Assembly (NCBI GenBank): GCA_049303905.1
Contig: JBAQNP010000011.1
Location: forward strand, 6,196 to 70,195
DNA length: 64,000 nt
Reading direction: 5' to 3'
Source: UBA2206 sp049303905
Lineage (GTDB): Bacteria > Patescibacteriota > Minisyncoccia > Moranbacterales > UBA2206
Both the position numbers and the translations under genes were made by a program. Below are positions 49,525 to 57,600 of this stretch, one piece after another (the first letter of the stretch is position 1; every line of letters begins with the position of its first letter). Under the pieces are notes generated by a model. It saw only the letters and a list, made by a program, of their open reading frames with translations. It was not told where the DNA came from and ran no database searches.

Positions 49525-50649
49525 ATGATCATTTTAAGCCTTGAAACATCTTGTGATGAAACCGCCTGCGCTATTTTGGAAGAAAAAAATAGTGCTTTTT
49601 CGGTTTTAGCCAACATTGTTTCTTCGCAAATAGCCCTTCATGCCACCTGGGGTGGAGTGGTACCAAACCTAGCTGCTAGAGAACATTTGAAAAATATTAT
49701 GCCCGTTATTGACGAAGCACTGAAAAAAGCCCACCTAACTTCCAAAGATATTGATCTTATCGCCGTTACCAACGGCCCCGGACTTATCCCAGCCCTGCTT
49801 ATCGGTGTCGAAACCGCCAAAACATTGTCCTATCTTTGGAAAAAACCTCTAGTTGGAATTCATCATATTGAAGGGCACATCTACGCTAATTTTATTGAAA
49901 ATAAAATTGGCGCAATTTCCAATTTCCAACCTGCCTCGCCGGCAGGCGGGTTTCCAATTTCCAAACAAGTTAAAAGCCAAAAGCTAAAAGCTAAAAGCTA
50001 TTTTCCTATTCTTTGTTTGGTAGTTTCTGGCGGGCATACACAATTAGTTCTAATGAAAAAACATTTAGATTATGAAATTATTGGCGAAACCCAAGATGAT
50101 GCCGTGGGAGAAGCCTTTGACAAGGTCGCGAGAATCTTGGGACTTGGTTACCCTGGTGGCCCCGCCATTGCCAAAGTCGCCCTAAAAGCTAGAAGCCCAA
50201 AGCTAAAAGCTAGTCTTCCAAGACCAATGATTAAGAGTGATAATTTTAATTTTTCTTTTTCCGGACTCAAAACTGCCGTACTCTATAGTGTTAAAAAAAA
50301 TCCTGATTACAAATTACAAATTGCAAATTACTGCTATGAATTCCAACAAGCTGTTTGCGATGTCTTGATTTCCAAAACTATGCGCGCGGCAAAAAAATAT
50401 AACCCCAAAACTATTATGCTAGCCGGAGGTGTATCTGCCAATGCCGAACTGCGCAAACAACTTGGCGAAGCGATTGAAATAGATCTGCCCAATACTACTT
50501 ACTGCATACCAGAAACTAAATACAGCATCGACAACGCCGCCATGATTGCTATTGCCGCCTCTTTCCGTTATAAGCTCAAAAAAGATACTCGCAAGTTGAA
50601 AAATAATTGGAAAAATTTGGAAACGAACGCTAATTTAAAATTAAACTAA
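49525..50649 (+). CDS. tsaD: tRNA t6A synthesis protein TsaD with repeat-derived insertion
   Basis: This 374-aa protein is about 35 longer than usual. SLETSCDETACAIL starts the ASKHA fold, and the metal-binding HHIEGH is near residue 113. LCLVVSGGHTQLVLM and GEAFDKVARILGLGYPGGPA follow, and MLAGGVSANAELR closes the protein. TsaD transfers threonylcarbamoyl to A37 of tRNAs. Between HHIEGHIYANF and LCLVVSGGHTQ an insert of about 35 residues is encoded by a palindromic repeat (CCTGCCtcgccGGCAGG) and AAAAGCTA tandem repeats. A second AAGCTA patch lies near 50190. Confidence 0.93.
   Translation: MIILSLETSCDETACAILEEKNSAFSVLANIVSSQIALHATWGGVVPNLAAREHLKNIMPVIDEALKKAHLTSKDIDLIAVTNGPGLIPALLIGVETAKTLSYLWKKPLVGIHHIEGHIYANFIENKIGAISNFQPASPAGGFPISKQVKSQKLKAKSYFPILCLVVSGGHTQLVLMKKHLDYEIIGETQDDAVGEAFDKVARILGLGYPGGPAIAKVALKARSPKLKASLPRPMIKSDNFNFSFSGLKTAVLYSVKKNPDYKLQIANYCYEFQQAVCDVLISKTMRAAKKYNPKTIMLAGGVSANAELRKQLGEAIEIDLPNTTYCIPETKYSIDNAAMIAIAASFRYKLKKDTRKLKNNWKNLETNANLKLN
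49930..49950. repeat. palindromic repeat inserted inside tsaD
   Basis: CCTGCC (930-935) and GGCAGG (941-946) flank TCGCC. The AAAAGCTA repeats follow at about 49980-50001. The reading frame is kept. Related palindromes lie near 6286, 9549 and 61624. Confidence 0.6.
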
Positions 50650-50650
50650 T

Positions 50651-51190
50651 ATGAACAAATTTCTAATTTTCTCTTTTGGAATAGCTGCCGCCTTTGGCGC
50701 TTTGATTTTCCAAACAATTTCAACTATCATCTTTCCTGCCTTAGAAAATTCTGCCGTTTCGGAAAAAATTGGAATTTTCATGCTTTTGGCAATTTTTTCA
50801 GAAGAATTTATTAAGCTTGGTCTCTTATGGAAAATTTCAAAAAGCGCAAAAAATATTTTCTGGCATTCGATTATTTTAGGCAGTGGATTTGCCGTGGCAG
50901 AAATATTTCTAAATATTCTAAATAATAATCCTCTTAACCCTGACTTATTACTCTCTTATTTTGGACTATTTCTGATTCATATTTTTACTTGTGCAATCTA
51001 TGGACTCTACTTTACCAAAAAAGAGACTCTGGCAATTTGGAGTATTTTGATTGTCTTTTGTCTGGGATACTTATCTCATTTTCTTTTTAATTTTTTTGTT
51101 CTCATTTCGACCAATCCCCTGACGCTTAATGGCGGGTTAATTATTCTCATTTTTTTAGCTTTTTTACTAAGCAAGAATGGCCAAAAATAA
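50651..51190 (+). CDS. PrsW-like intramembrane protease candidate
   Basis: This 179-aa protein has about six membrane helices. The four PrsW motifs are present in order: EEFIK (E-E-x-x-K, about 51-55), GFAVAE (F-x-x-x-E, about 77-82), HIFTCAIYG, and HFLFN (H-x-x-x-N). PrsW proteases cut anti-sigma factors in Bacillus. The ECF sigma gene lies 1.2 kb away. It begins 1 nt after the tsaD stop. The assignment is based on motifs only. Confidence 0.65.
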   Translation: MNKFLIFSFGIAAAFGALIFQTISTIIFPALENSAVSEKIGIFMLLAIFSEEFIKLGLLWKISKSAKNIFWHSIILGSGFAVAEIFLNILNNNPLNPDLLLSYFGLFLIHIFTCAIYGLYFTKKETLAIWSILIVFCLGYLSHFLFNFFVLISTNPLTLNGGLIILIFLAFLLSKNGQK

Positions 51191-51255
51191 CTTTTCTTGC
51201 CAAAATAGCAGAATTAAATTAGAATTAAAGTAAGATAAATAAATAACAATATTAT

Positions 51256-51792
51256 ATGACCAAAGTAAAGAAATCTTTTTTTGAAAAATTAACCGGCTCT
51301 CGAACAATCGACAGTAGTGAAGGGGGATCTTTTGAGAGAGAACGCCCAATGAATATTTCCAACATTTATTCCGAAGATGTCGAAGCCGAAATGATTCTCA
51401 ATTCCTCTCCGCGCATGATGGAACGAGAAGAAACACACTCTTCCCCTGTTCAAGAAGACGGCGAAGGACAACTCACTATCGATGTTTACCAAACTGACAA
51501 TGATGTAGTGATTCGTTCCACTATCGCTGGCGTGAAACCAGAAGATTTGGATGTGAGCATCAACAATGATATGATCACCATCCGTGGTGAAAGAAGAAAA
51601 GACGAAGAAGTTTCCGAAGAAAATTATTATTATCAAGAATGTTATTGGGGGAGTTTTTCCCGTTCTGTTATTTTGCCAGTAGATGTTTTGGCTGATAAGA
51701 TAGAGGCTTCAATGAAAAACGGAATTTTGACCATTCGCTTGCCAAAGGCTGACAATACTAAAACAAAAAAAATTCAAGTTAGAGGATTCTAG
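51256..51792 (+). CDS. Hsp20/alpha-crystallin small heat-shock protein
   Basis: This 178-aa protein has a long N-terminal arm (1-75), then the alpha-crystallin domain GQLTIDVYQTDNDVVIRSTI, AGVKPEDLDVSINNDMITIR, and GSFSRSVILPVDVLADKIEA with ASMKNGILTIRLPKA. The GILTIRLPK motif replaces the usual A-x-x-x-n-G-V-L. It probably forms oligomers that hold unfolding proteins. It is a single gene with its own terminator. Confidence 0.92.
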   Translation: MTKVKKSFFEKLTGSRTIDSSEGGSFERERPMNISNIYSEDVEAEMILNSSPRMMEREETHSSPVQEDGEGQLTIDVYQTDNDVVIRSTIAGVKPEDLDVSINNDMITIRGERRKDEEVSEENYYYQECYWGSFSRSVILPVDVLADKIEASMKNGILTIRLPKADNTKTKKIQVRGF

Positions 51793-51827
51793 AAGAAAAA
51801 AATGAAAACACAGAAATTAACAGAATG

Positions 51828-51850
51828 ACACAGAAAAATTCTGTGTTTTT
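51828..51850 (+). terminator. terminator of the hsp20 gene
   Basis: ACACAGAA pairs with TTCTGTGT around 3 nt, followed by TTTT. It sits just ahead of the VanW gene. Confidence 0.75.
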
Positions 51851-51876
51851 CTTTCTATTTATGGTATATTAAAGCT

Positions 51877-53178
51877 ATGCAAACTCGAAATTACATTTTA
51901 ATGGCTTCTTTTTTAACTCTGGTTTTTTGGCCAGGAAATATTTTCGCCCAAAATAATGATTTGAGCAAAGCCTTGCCAATAGATATTTTGAATAAAATTC
52001 CGAGTGATTTGAGTTTGACCATCAACGAAAACTCCTACCCACTGGCTAAATCAGAAATTTCTACTTGGCTAAAAGAAAAAAATTATCTTTCGTGTGATGC
52101 CATTTATTTTTCCGAGATAGAAAATATTGATCTATGTAAATATGAAAAATCCATCGAATGTCGACTCTCCTTTCCCTATGAAAAACAAAGACATGTTCGC
52201 AAAAATCATACTCTCAGTGTCAATATTATTTCAATTGAAAATTTCACTAAAGATCTGGCTAGGAAAGTTAACAAGGATCCGATTGATGCAAAATTTGAAA
52301 TAACTGACGGCAAGGTTTCTGTTTTTTCTCTTTCTAGTCCTGGCATAGAACTCAATGAAAAAGAAAGTGTTAAAATTTTAGAAAATTATTTATTAGCCCA
52401 AAATTTTTCCAGCTCTCCAGAACTTCCGACTCAAAAAAAACAACCGGAAATTTCTTCTGACTCACAAAATAATTTAGGCATTACCAGTCTCATCGGAAGC
52501 GGAAAATCAAATTTTGTCGGTTCACCAAAAAATAGGATCTTTAATATTAAGGTAGCCACTAACCGTTTCAATGGAATTCTTATTAAGCCCGACGAAGAAT
52601 TTTCTTTTGTCAAAGTTTTGGGCGAAGTAGATGGTGAACATGGCTATTTGCCAGAGCTGGTTATCAAGCAAGATAAGACCGAACCAGAATTTGGGGGAGG
52701 AATTTGCCAAGTTTCTACTACTGCTTTTCGCGCTGCGATAAATTCTGGGCTAGAAATAACCGCCAGAAGAAATCATGCTTATCCGGTTAGTTACTATAAC
52801 CCACAAGGCATGGATGCTACAGTTTATGTCCCCCGCCCTGATTTGCGCTTTATCAATAATACTCCAAAACATATTCTCATTGAAACAAAAATCGAAGGTA
52901 CGGAATTATTTTTCAATTTTTATGGCACGGATGATGGCCGAAAAACAAATGTTATCGGACCAACAATCACAGAGAGAAAACCCGATGGTTCAATGAAAGC
53001 TACTTTCACCCAACAAGTTTTTGACAAAGATGCCAAGCTAATTCGAGAAGATGTTTTCAATAGCGCTTATGATTCTCCTAGTAAATATCCGCACCCCGGC
53101 GCCGAAACTCTAACTGAAAAACCAAAGGATTGGTCTGATAATGAATGGAAAAAATATAAAAAAGAACATAAAATATAG
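51877..53178 (+). CDS. VanW family secreted protein
   Basis: This 433-aa protein has a signal peptide, MASFLTLVFWPGNIFAQ near residues 9-25. Two peptidoglycan-binding-like (YoaR/G5-type) repeats follow (about 35-170). The VanW core is FNGILIKPDEEFSFVKVLGE, FGGGICQVSTTAFRAAINSG and RRNHAYPVSYYNPQGMDATV. VanW proteins are linked to cell-wall biology and glycopeptide clusters, with no proven activity. The C-terminus is Lys-rich. An inverted repeat follows. Confidence 0.9.
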   Translation: MQTRNYILMASFLTLVFWPGNIFAQNNDLSKALPIDILNKIPSDLSLTINENSYPLAKSEISTWLKEKNYLSCDAIYFSEIENIDLCKYEKSIECRLSFPYEKQRHVRKNHTLSVNIISIENFTKDLARKVNKDPIDAKFEITDGKVSVFSLSSPGIELNEKESVKILENYLLAQNFSSSPELPTQKKQPEISSDSQNNLGITSLIGSGKSNFVGSPKNRIFNIKVATNRFNGILIKPDEEFSFVKVLGEVDGEHGYLPELVIKQDKTEPEFGGGICQVSTTAFRAAINSGLEITARRNHAYPVSYYNPQGMDATVYVPRPDLRFINNTPKHILIETKIEGTELFFNFYGTDDGRKTNVIGPTITERKPDGSMKATFTQQVFDKDAKLIREDVFNSAYDSPSKYPHPGAETLTEKPKDWSDNEWKKYKKEHKI

Positions 53179-53187
53179 CAGTCTGTT

Positions 53188-53261
53188 AATCCCGCACTAA
53201 CTTTTTTTGCTTTTCAAAATTTTTAGATTTTATTGTGCTAATAAAAATTTAGTGCGGGATT
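53188..53261. repeat. 13-bp perfect inverted repeat ahead of the tRNA cluster
   Basis: AATCCCGCACTAA (188-200) and TTAGTGCGGGATT (249-261) flank 48 nt that are T-rich. It may be a terminator of vanW or a mobile palindrome. Confidence 0.6.
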
Positions 53262-53326
53262 GACTAAGCTCTCCATTTGGGCTAGTATTTCATATGTTAT
53301 AAAGAAAGAGGAGTGATAACAACGAC

Positions 53327-53399
53327 GCGCCCGTAGCTCAATGGATAGAGTACTTGGCTTCGAACCAAGGGGTTGTAGGTCCGATTCCTGCCGGGCGCA
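53327..53399 (+). tRNA. tRNA-Arg (TCG)
   Basis: Acceptor GCGCCCG/CGGGCGC, anticodon loop CTTCGAA with TCG and a T-arm GTAGG/CCTGC are present. The T-loop reads TCCGATT, so the usual T55 is C. CCA is not encoded. Confidence 0.93.
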
Positions 53400-53424
53400 C
53401 AAAATTTCAAGAAATAGCAACGAC

Positions 53425-53497
53425 GCGCCCATAGCTCAGTTGGTAGAGCAGATCCCTCTTAAGGATATGGTCCCAGGTTCGAGTCCCGGTGGGCGCA
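53425..53497 (+). tRNA. tRNA-Lys (CTT)
   Basis: Acceptor GCGCCCA/TGGGCGC, anticodon loop CTCTTAA with CTT, and T-arm CCAGG-TTCGAGT-CCCGG (one A-C mismatch) are present. The 9 bases before it (CAACGAC plus flank) repeat those before tRNA-Arg. Confidence 0.93.
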
Positions 53498-53582
53498 CAA
53501 AAAAATGTTGGTGAGTTGGTTTGTGAATAAAATCAGAAAGCCATCCCTTGCCAAATGAAATATTTTATTATATCATCAAGGC

Positions 53583-54137
53583 ATGGTGCAAATAAAATGC
53601 AATGTCTGTAAAAAAGAATTTTATGCTAAGCCGAGCCAGATTAAAAATGGCTTAGGTAAATATTGTTCTCGAGAATGTCATCATGTAAAACTAAAAACTG
53701 GAAAAATAGTCAGTTGTTATATTTGCAAAAAACAAACATACAAATCTGGCAAAGCGCTAAAAGGTTCAAAAAGTAAAAAATATTTCTGTAGCAAATCCTG
53801 TCAAACTAAATGGAGAAATTCGATGGTTTTTATAGGTAAAAATCATACAAATTGGAAGGGTGGTCGCTTCACATATAGAAATATCATATCTAGAAGCAAT
53901 GTTCCAAAGGTTTGCACCATATGTGATGAAAAAGATACTAGGGTATTACTCGTCCATCATATGGATGTAGATAATAAAAATAATAAACTTGATAATTTAA
54001 TTTGGTTGTGTCATAATTGTCATTTCTTAGTTCACCATTATGCAAAAGAAAAAGAAAATATAAATAAAATTATTTCCAATAAAAATTCAATGAGTAATTT
54101 AAAGTCTATAGAGGGGCGGGTATCGTCCAGTGGTTAG
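53583..54137 (+). CDS. HNH endonuclease with zinc knuckles, inside tRNA cluster
   Basis: This 184-aa protein has an N-terminal zinc knuckle CNVCKKEFYA with CSRECHHV, a second with CYICKKQTYK and CSKSCQTKWR, and a linker KNHTNWKGGRFTYR. The C-terminal HNH core has CTICDEKDTRVLLVHHMDVD, then NNKLDNLIWLCHNCH. The H-H and N-x8-H residues are in place. The last residues cross into tRNA-His. Such proteins are homing-type nucleases, and their position between tRNA-Lys and tRNA-His suggests a mobile gene in a tRNA cluster. Confidence 0.85.
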   Translation: MVQIKCNVCKKEFYAKPSQIKNGLGKYCSRECHHVKLKTGKIVSCYICKKQTYKSGKALKGSKSKKYFCSKSCQTKWRNSMVFIGKNHTNWKGGRFTYRNIISRSNVPKVCTICDEKDTRVLLVHHMDVDNKNNKLDNLIWLCHNCHFLVHHYAKEKENINKIISNKNSMSNLKSIEGRVSSSG

Positions 54138-54187
54138 GACACAAGTTTGTGGAACTTGGAAGTTGGGTTCAATTCCCAATACCCGCC
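54115..54187 (+). tRNA. tRNA-His (GTG)
   Basis: Acceptor GCGGGTA/TACCCGC with an extra G before position 1 opposite the discriminator C (the His identity pair), anticodon loop with GTG, and T-arm TTGGG-TTCAATT-CCCAA are present. Confidence 0.92.
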
Positions 54188-54211
54188 CCTGTGTAGATTT
54201 TCATACTATAT

Positions 54212-54284
54212 GCGCCGGTAGCTCAGTGGATAGAGCAGTAGCCTTCTAAGCTATTGGTCGCAGGTTCGATTCCTACCCGGCGCA
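54212..54284 (+). tRNA. tRNA-Arg (TCT)
   Basis: Acceptor GCGCCGG/CCGGCGC, anticodon loop CTTCTAA with TCT, and discriminator A are present. CCA is not encoded. The palindromic terminator follows after 4 nt. Confidence 0.93.
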
Positions 54285-54288
54285 CAAT

Positions 54289-54320
54289 AAAAAATTACGT
54301 AATTAATTACGTAATTTTTT
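54289..54320 (+). terminator. 32-bp perfect palindrome ending the tRNA cluster
   Basis: AAAAAATTACGTAATT is followed directly by its reverse complement and further T's. The central 28 bp equals the palindrome at 28733-28760. Confidence 0.75.
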
Positions 54321-54423
54321 TCTTTTCATCCTCTTTGCTAAAAACAAAAAATATTTGCCGAAATTCTTGTTTGAGTTTTAGATTTTTATCTAAAAATATC
54401 CTTTCTTTTGTATTTTTTTGCAT
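54307..54423 (-). CDS. possible 38-aa protein
   Basis: The frame runs from ATG 54423 to TAA 54307-54309 and reads MQKNTKERIFLDKNLKLKQE, then FRQIFFVFSKEDEKKKIT. GGGGTGG lies 6 nt before the ATG. It ends within the tRNA terminator palindrome and overlaps no other gene. The composition is lysine-rich and it may be random, so confidence is low. Confidence 0.3.
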   Translation of the reverse strand: MQKNTKERIFLDKNLKLKQEFRQIFFVFSKEDEKKKIT

Positions 54424-54429
54424 TTTTAT

Positions 54430-54558
54430 CCACCCCATAAAATAAAGAATTATAAATTGAGATTTTAGAGCGTTAAGAATTTACTCATCAGTGCCTAAGA
54501 GGCGTTAGTAAATTTAGCGAGAAAATCGAAAATTTATTTCTTTATTTTATTAGGGTGG
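54430..54558. repeat. long imperfect palindrome (about 129 bp)
   Basis: CCACCCCATAAAATAAAGAA at the left and TTCTTTATTTTATTAGGGTGG (last 20 used) at the right pair. Pairing continues inward through ATAAAT and ATTTAC/GTAAAT to a GCCTaagaGGC tip. It fills the gap 54424-54573. It may be a MITE-like element or the 3' structure of the giant FN3 gene. Confidence 0.6.
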
Positions 54559-54573
54559 CCTTTTTTCTTTCTG

Positions 54574-54603
54574 CCACTTTCTTTTTGGGCAAAAAGAAAG
54601 TGG
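54574..54603. terminator. 13-bp hairpin after the FN3 giant gene
   Basis: CCACTTTCTTTTT (574-586) and AAAAAGAAAGTGG (591-603) flank 4 nt. It begins 8 nt past the FN3 stop. It is similar to the repeat at 9450-9478. Confidence 0.5.
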
Positions 54604-54611
54604 TGAGGAGT

Positions 54612-57600
54612 CTAATTCCCAATCTTCTTCACCCACCCAAAGGTGCTTTCAAAGTTAGAGATGATGAGATCAAGAACTGATTGTTGTTTAGTTGGAGTGA
54701 GGAGGGAGTAGTTTTCAGAGATAGAGACATTACCGTGTTTGTCAAAGGAAGCAGTTCTGAATTGATAGACACTGGCAGGTTTTAGATCAGTCAGAACAAA
54801 GAGATGGTTTTTGGTGAGATCTTGTTTTTTGATGAGTTTCCAGTTATCAATTTTAGTTATGTCAGGGTTTTTGAGTTGATCAATTAGATTAGGGTCTTTT
54901 TCTACTCCTTCGCGGTAAGCCAGGATAGAATTAGAATCTTTGTCAGTGTTCCAACTAATGATGGTTTGGATTTGAGCTTCTTTACCAGGAAAGACGGTGG
55001 TGTCAGATTTAACGTTGGTGATAGTCGGAGCGTTGAGATCTTCCTCGGTTGTGAAACTCTGCTCTTCACTACTAGATTCATTGTTAAATGCGTCTTTGGA
55101 AGAGACTTTGAAGGTGTAGCGCGTACCAGGGAAAAGGTTGGTGAGGGTGAAGGAGTGGTCAGTGACCGCTTCGAGTTCTCCGTTGGTGGTACCTTTGGTC
55201 TCTCCATCTTTTTTGAATTCTACTCGGGAGTCTGTTTTGACGTTAGTTTGCCAATTAATGGTGGCGGATTCGATTTGGATATCTTTGATGGTAACATTGG
55301 AGATTACTGGGAGAGAGGTGGTGGTGAAGGAGTAGTCGTCACTGGTGAGAGTTTGACCGTCAGAGTCGGTGGCAGTGACTCTTAGGTGGTAAGTGGTGTT
55401 TTCGTTGAGGTTAGTGAGATTAACTGTGTGGAGATTACTGGTAGTTTTACCTTTGTCAGATTTTCCATATTTAATTGATTCACCGTATTCAAGTTGGGAA
55501 GAGTCAATGGAGCCAGTGGTGGTCCAAGAGATATCAGCAGAGTTGAGGGTGAGGTTGGAAATGGAGATACCAGAGAGACTGGCAGTGTCTCCGGTGGAGA
55601 AAGATTTGTTTTCTGATTGGGTGGTGGTACCTAGGAGTCCTTCAGAGTAAGCGTAGTAGTTATACTGAGTGTTAGCGTTCAAGTTTTTAATTATGATTTC
55701 GTGGTCTGTCCTAGCAGCAGTAATGTTTTCCGCTTGACTCGTTGCCGTGTCCTCGTTGTCAGTGTCTTGCCAATAGTAAATCTTTCCAATAGCTGGTCGG
55801 TTGGTGGTCCAGGAGAAAGTAGCTGTGGTATCAGTGATATCTACAGATGGGCCACTGCTGGTAATGGAGATAGAGTAGAGTCCAGAGAGAGCGTCTTGGA
55901 TTTCGGCTTCGGTGAAATAGTAGTTGTCGATCATATCTTGGATTTGGGACATGATGTCGGTAAGTTGGTCGCCTTCGCCATCTGCGTCAACATCTTCGGT
56001 TGGGGAGGTGGTGGTGAAGGTGAGAAGATTATTTGAGTCGTCTTTGTTTTGGGTGGAAAGATTATCATCAGAATCTCTTGAAGAAACCTTAAAATAATAT
56101 GTAGTAACTGAGTTTAAGCCATTTAATAAAACTTCATGAACAGTGACTGATTCAGTAGAAGCATTTCCTTTACTCTCTGCATATTCCTCTGCTATTCCAT
56201 AATCCACCAAACTATTCCCCACCACATCCGTCACCCACCTCACCACCGCACTGTCATACTTAATATCACTCACGACAATATCAGAAATAGTCGGTCCGGT
56301 AGTGTCGGGAGTTTCTTCTGAGTTAGTAGTGAAAGTATAATCTGTATTGCTGTTAGTATTAGGATTGGAGTTTTCATCCGTGGCAGTAATTTTGAAATGA
56401 TAGGTGGTGTTAGGAGTGAGTTCTTCTAAATCAAAGACTTGATTGATGTTTAGATTATCACTGGTAAGCGTAGTGCCATAACTAGTGTCTGTTCCATATT
56501 CCAAAGTTGAAGTTGATTGTTCACTAGTGGTGAAATTGATTTTAGCGGTAGTGGTGGTTTTGGAAATATCAGTGTTGGAGTTGAAAGTAATGGTTGGGGC
56601 AATAAGGTCTTGCGTAGTAGTAAAGGAGTAATAGCTGTTAATGGGATATTGGTTGTTGTCAGTAGCAGTGTCTCCATTGTAAGTTGATTGGGCATAGAAA
56701 TAGTATTTAGTTCCTTGAAGAAGTCCAGTAATAGTCACTTCATGATTGGTAGAATCTTGGCTGGTACCTAAGAAGTTTTCTGCATTAGACATATCTGAAA
56801 AGGTAGAATAGTTAATTTTAGAAGAAGCGGCGATGTCAGTAATCCAATTGATGGTAGCTGAAGTGTTGGTGGTTTTAGAAACTAAAACAGAACCACTGGT
56901 GATTTTTGGTCCGGGGAGAGTTTTGAAATGATAGCCAAGATGATTATTATCGGCGTTATCGTCAGTGCCTGTAATAGCATTAGTGCCCGTAGATTTGACT
57001 TGGAAATAGTAGTCGGTGTCAGGAGTGAGATTAGTAAGCACTACAGTGTGCGGTCCATAGTGGCCGGTGGAACTATTGTCATACATTGTATCAGAGCCAA
57101 CTTCAGTAGTGAATGATCCGGGGGTGATGGAATACCCGACAGTAGAATTAGAAAAAACATCCGTACTCCAAGTGATGGTGGCCTGGGAAGTGAAAATGGG
57201 AGAAGGTGGGATTTGGACATCGGAAATAATTGGCGGAGCGGTAGATGTGCCTCCTCCTCCTTCACCATAGTTTTGAATTCCATCAGCTTTGGCTTGGACA
57301 GTTTCTGAAAAGAAAGATTGGTTACTATTAGAATCAATTGTTTTGACTTTGTAGAAATATTCAGTGTCTCCTACTACGGTATTATCAGGATAGGAGTTGG
57401 TGGATTGAGTGTAGGTGAAAAAGATTTGATTAAAAGTGCTGTTGTCAGTAGAGCGATAGAGCTCATAGCGATTAAAATTTGGATCAGTGGATACTTTCCA
57501 AGCAATGAAGAGTCGAAATTCATTAGGAGTGGTAAGGGTGTTAGTGGTATCTTGGACCATAAAAGCAGTAGGGGTTTCGGGGGAGGTGGTGTAAGAGATG

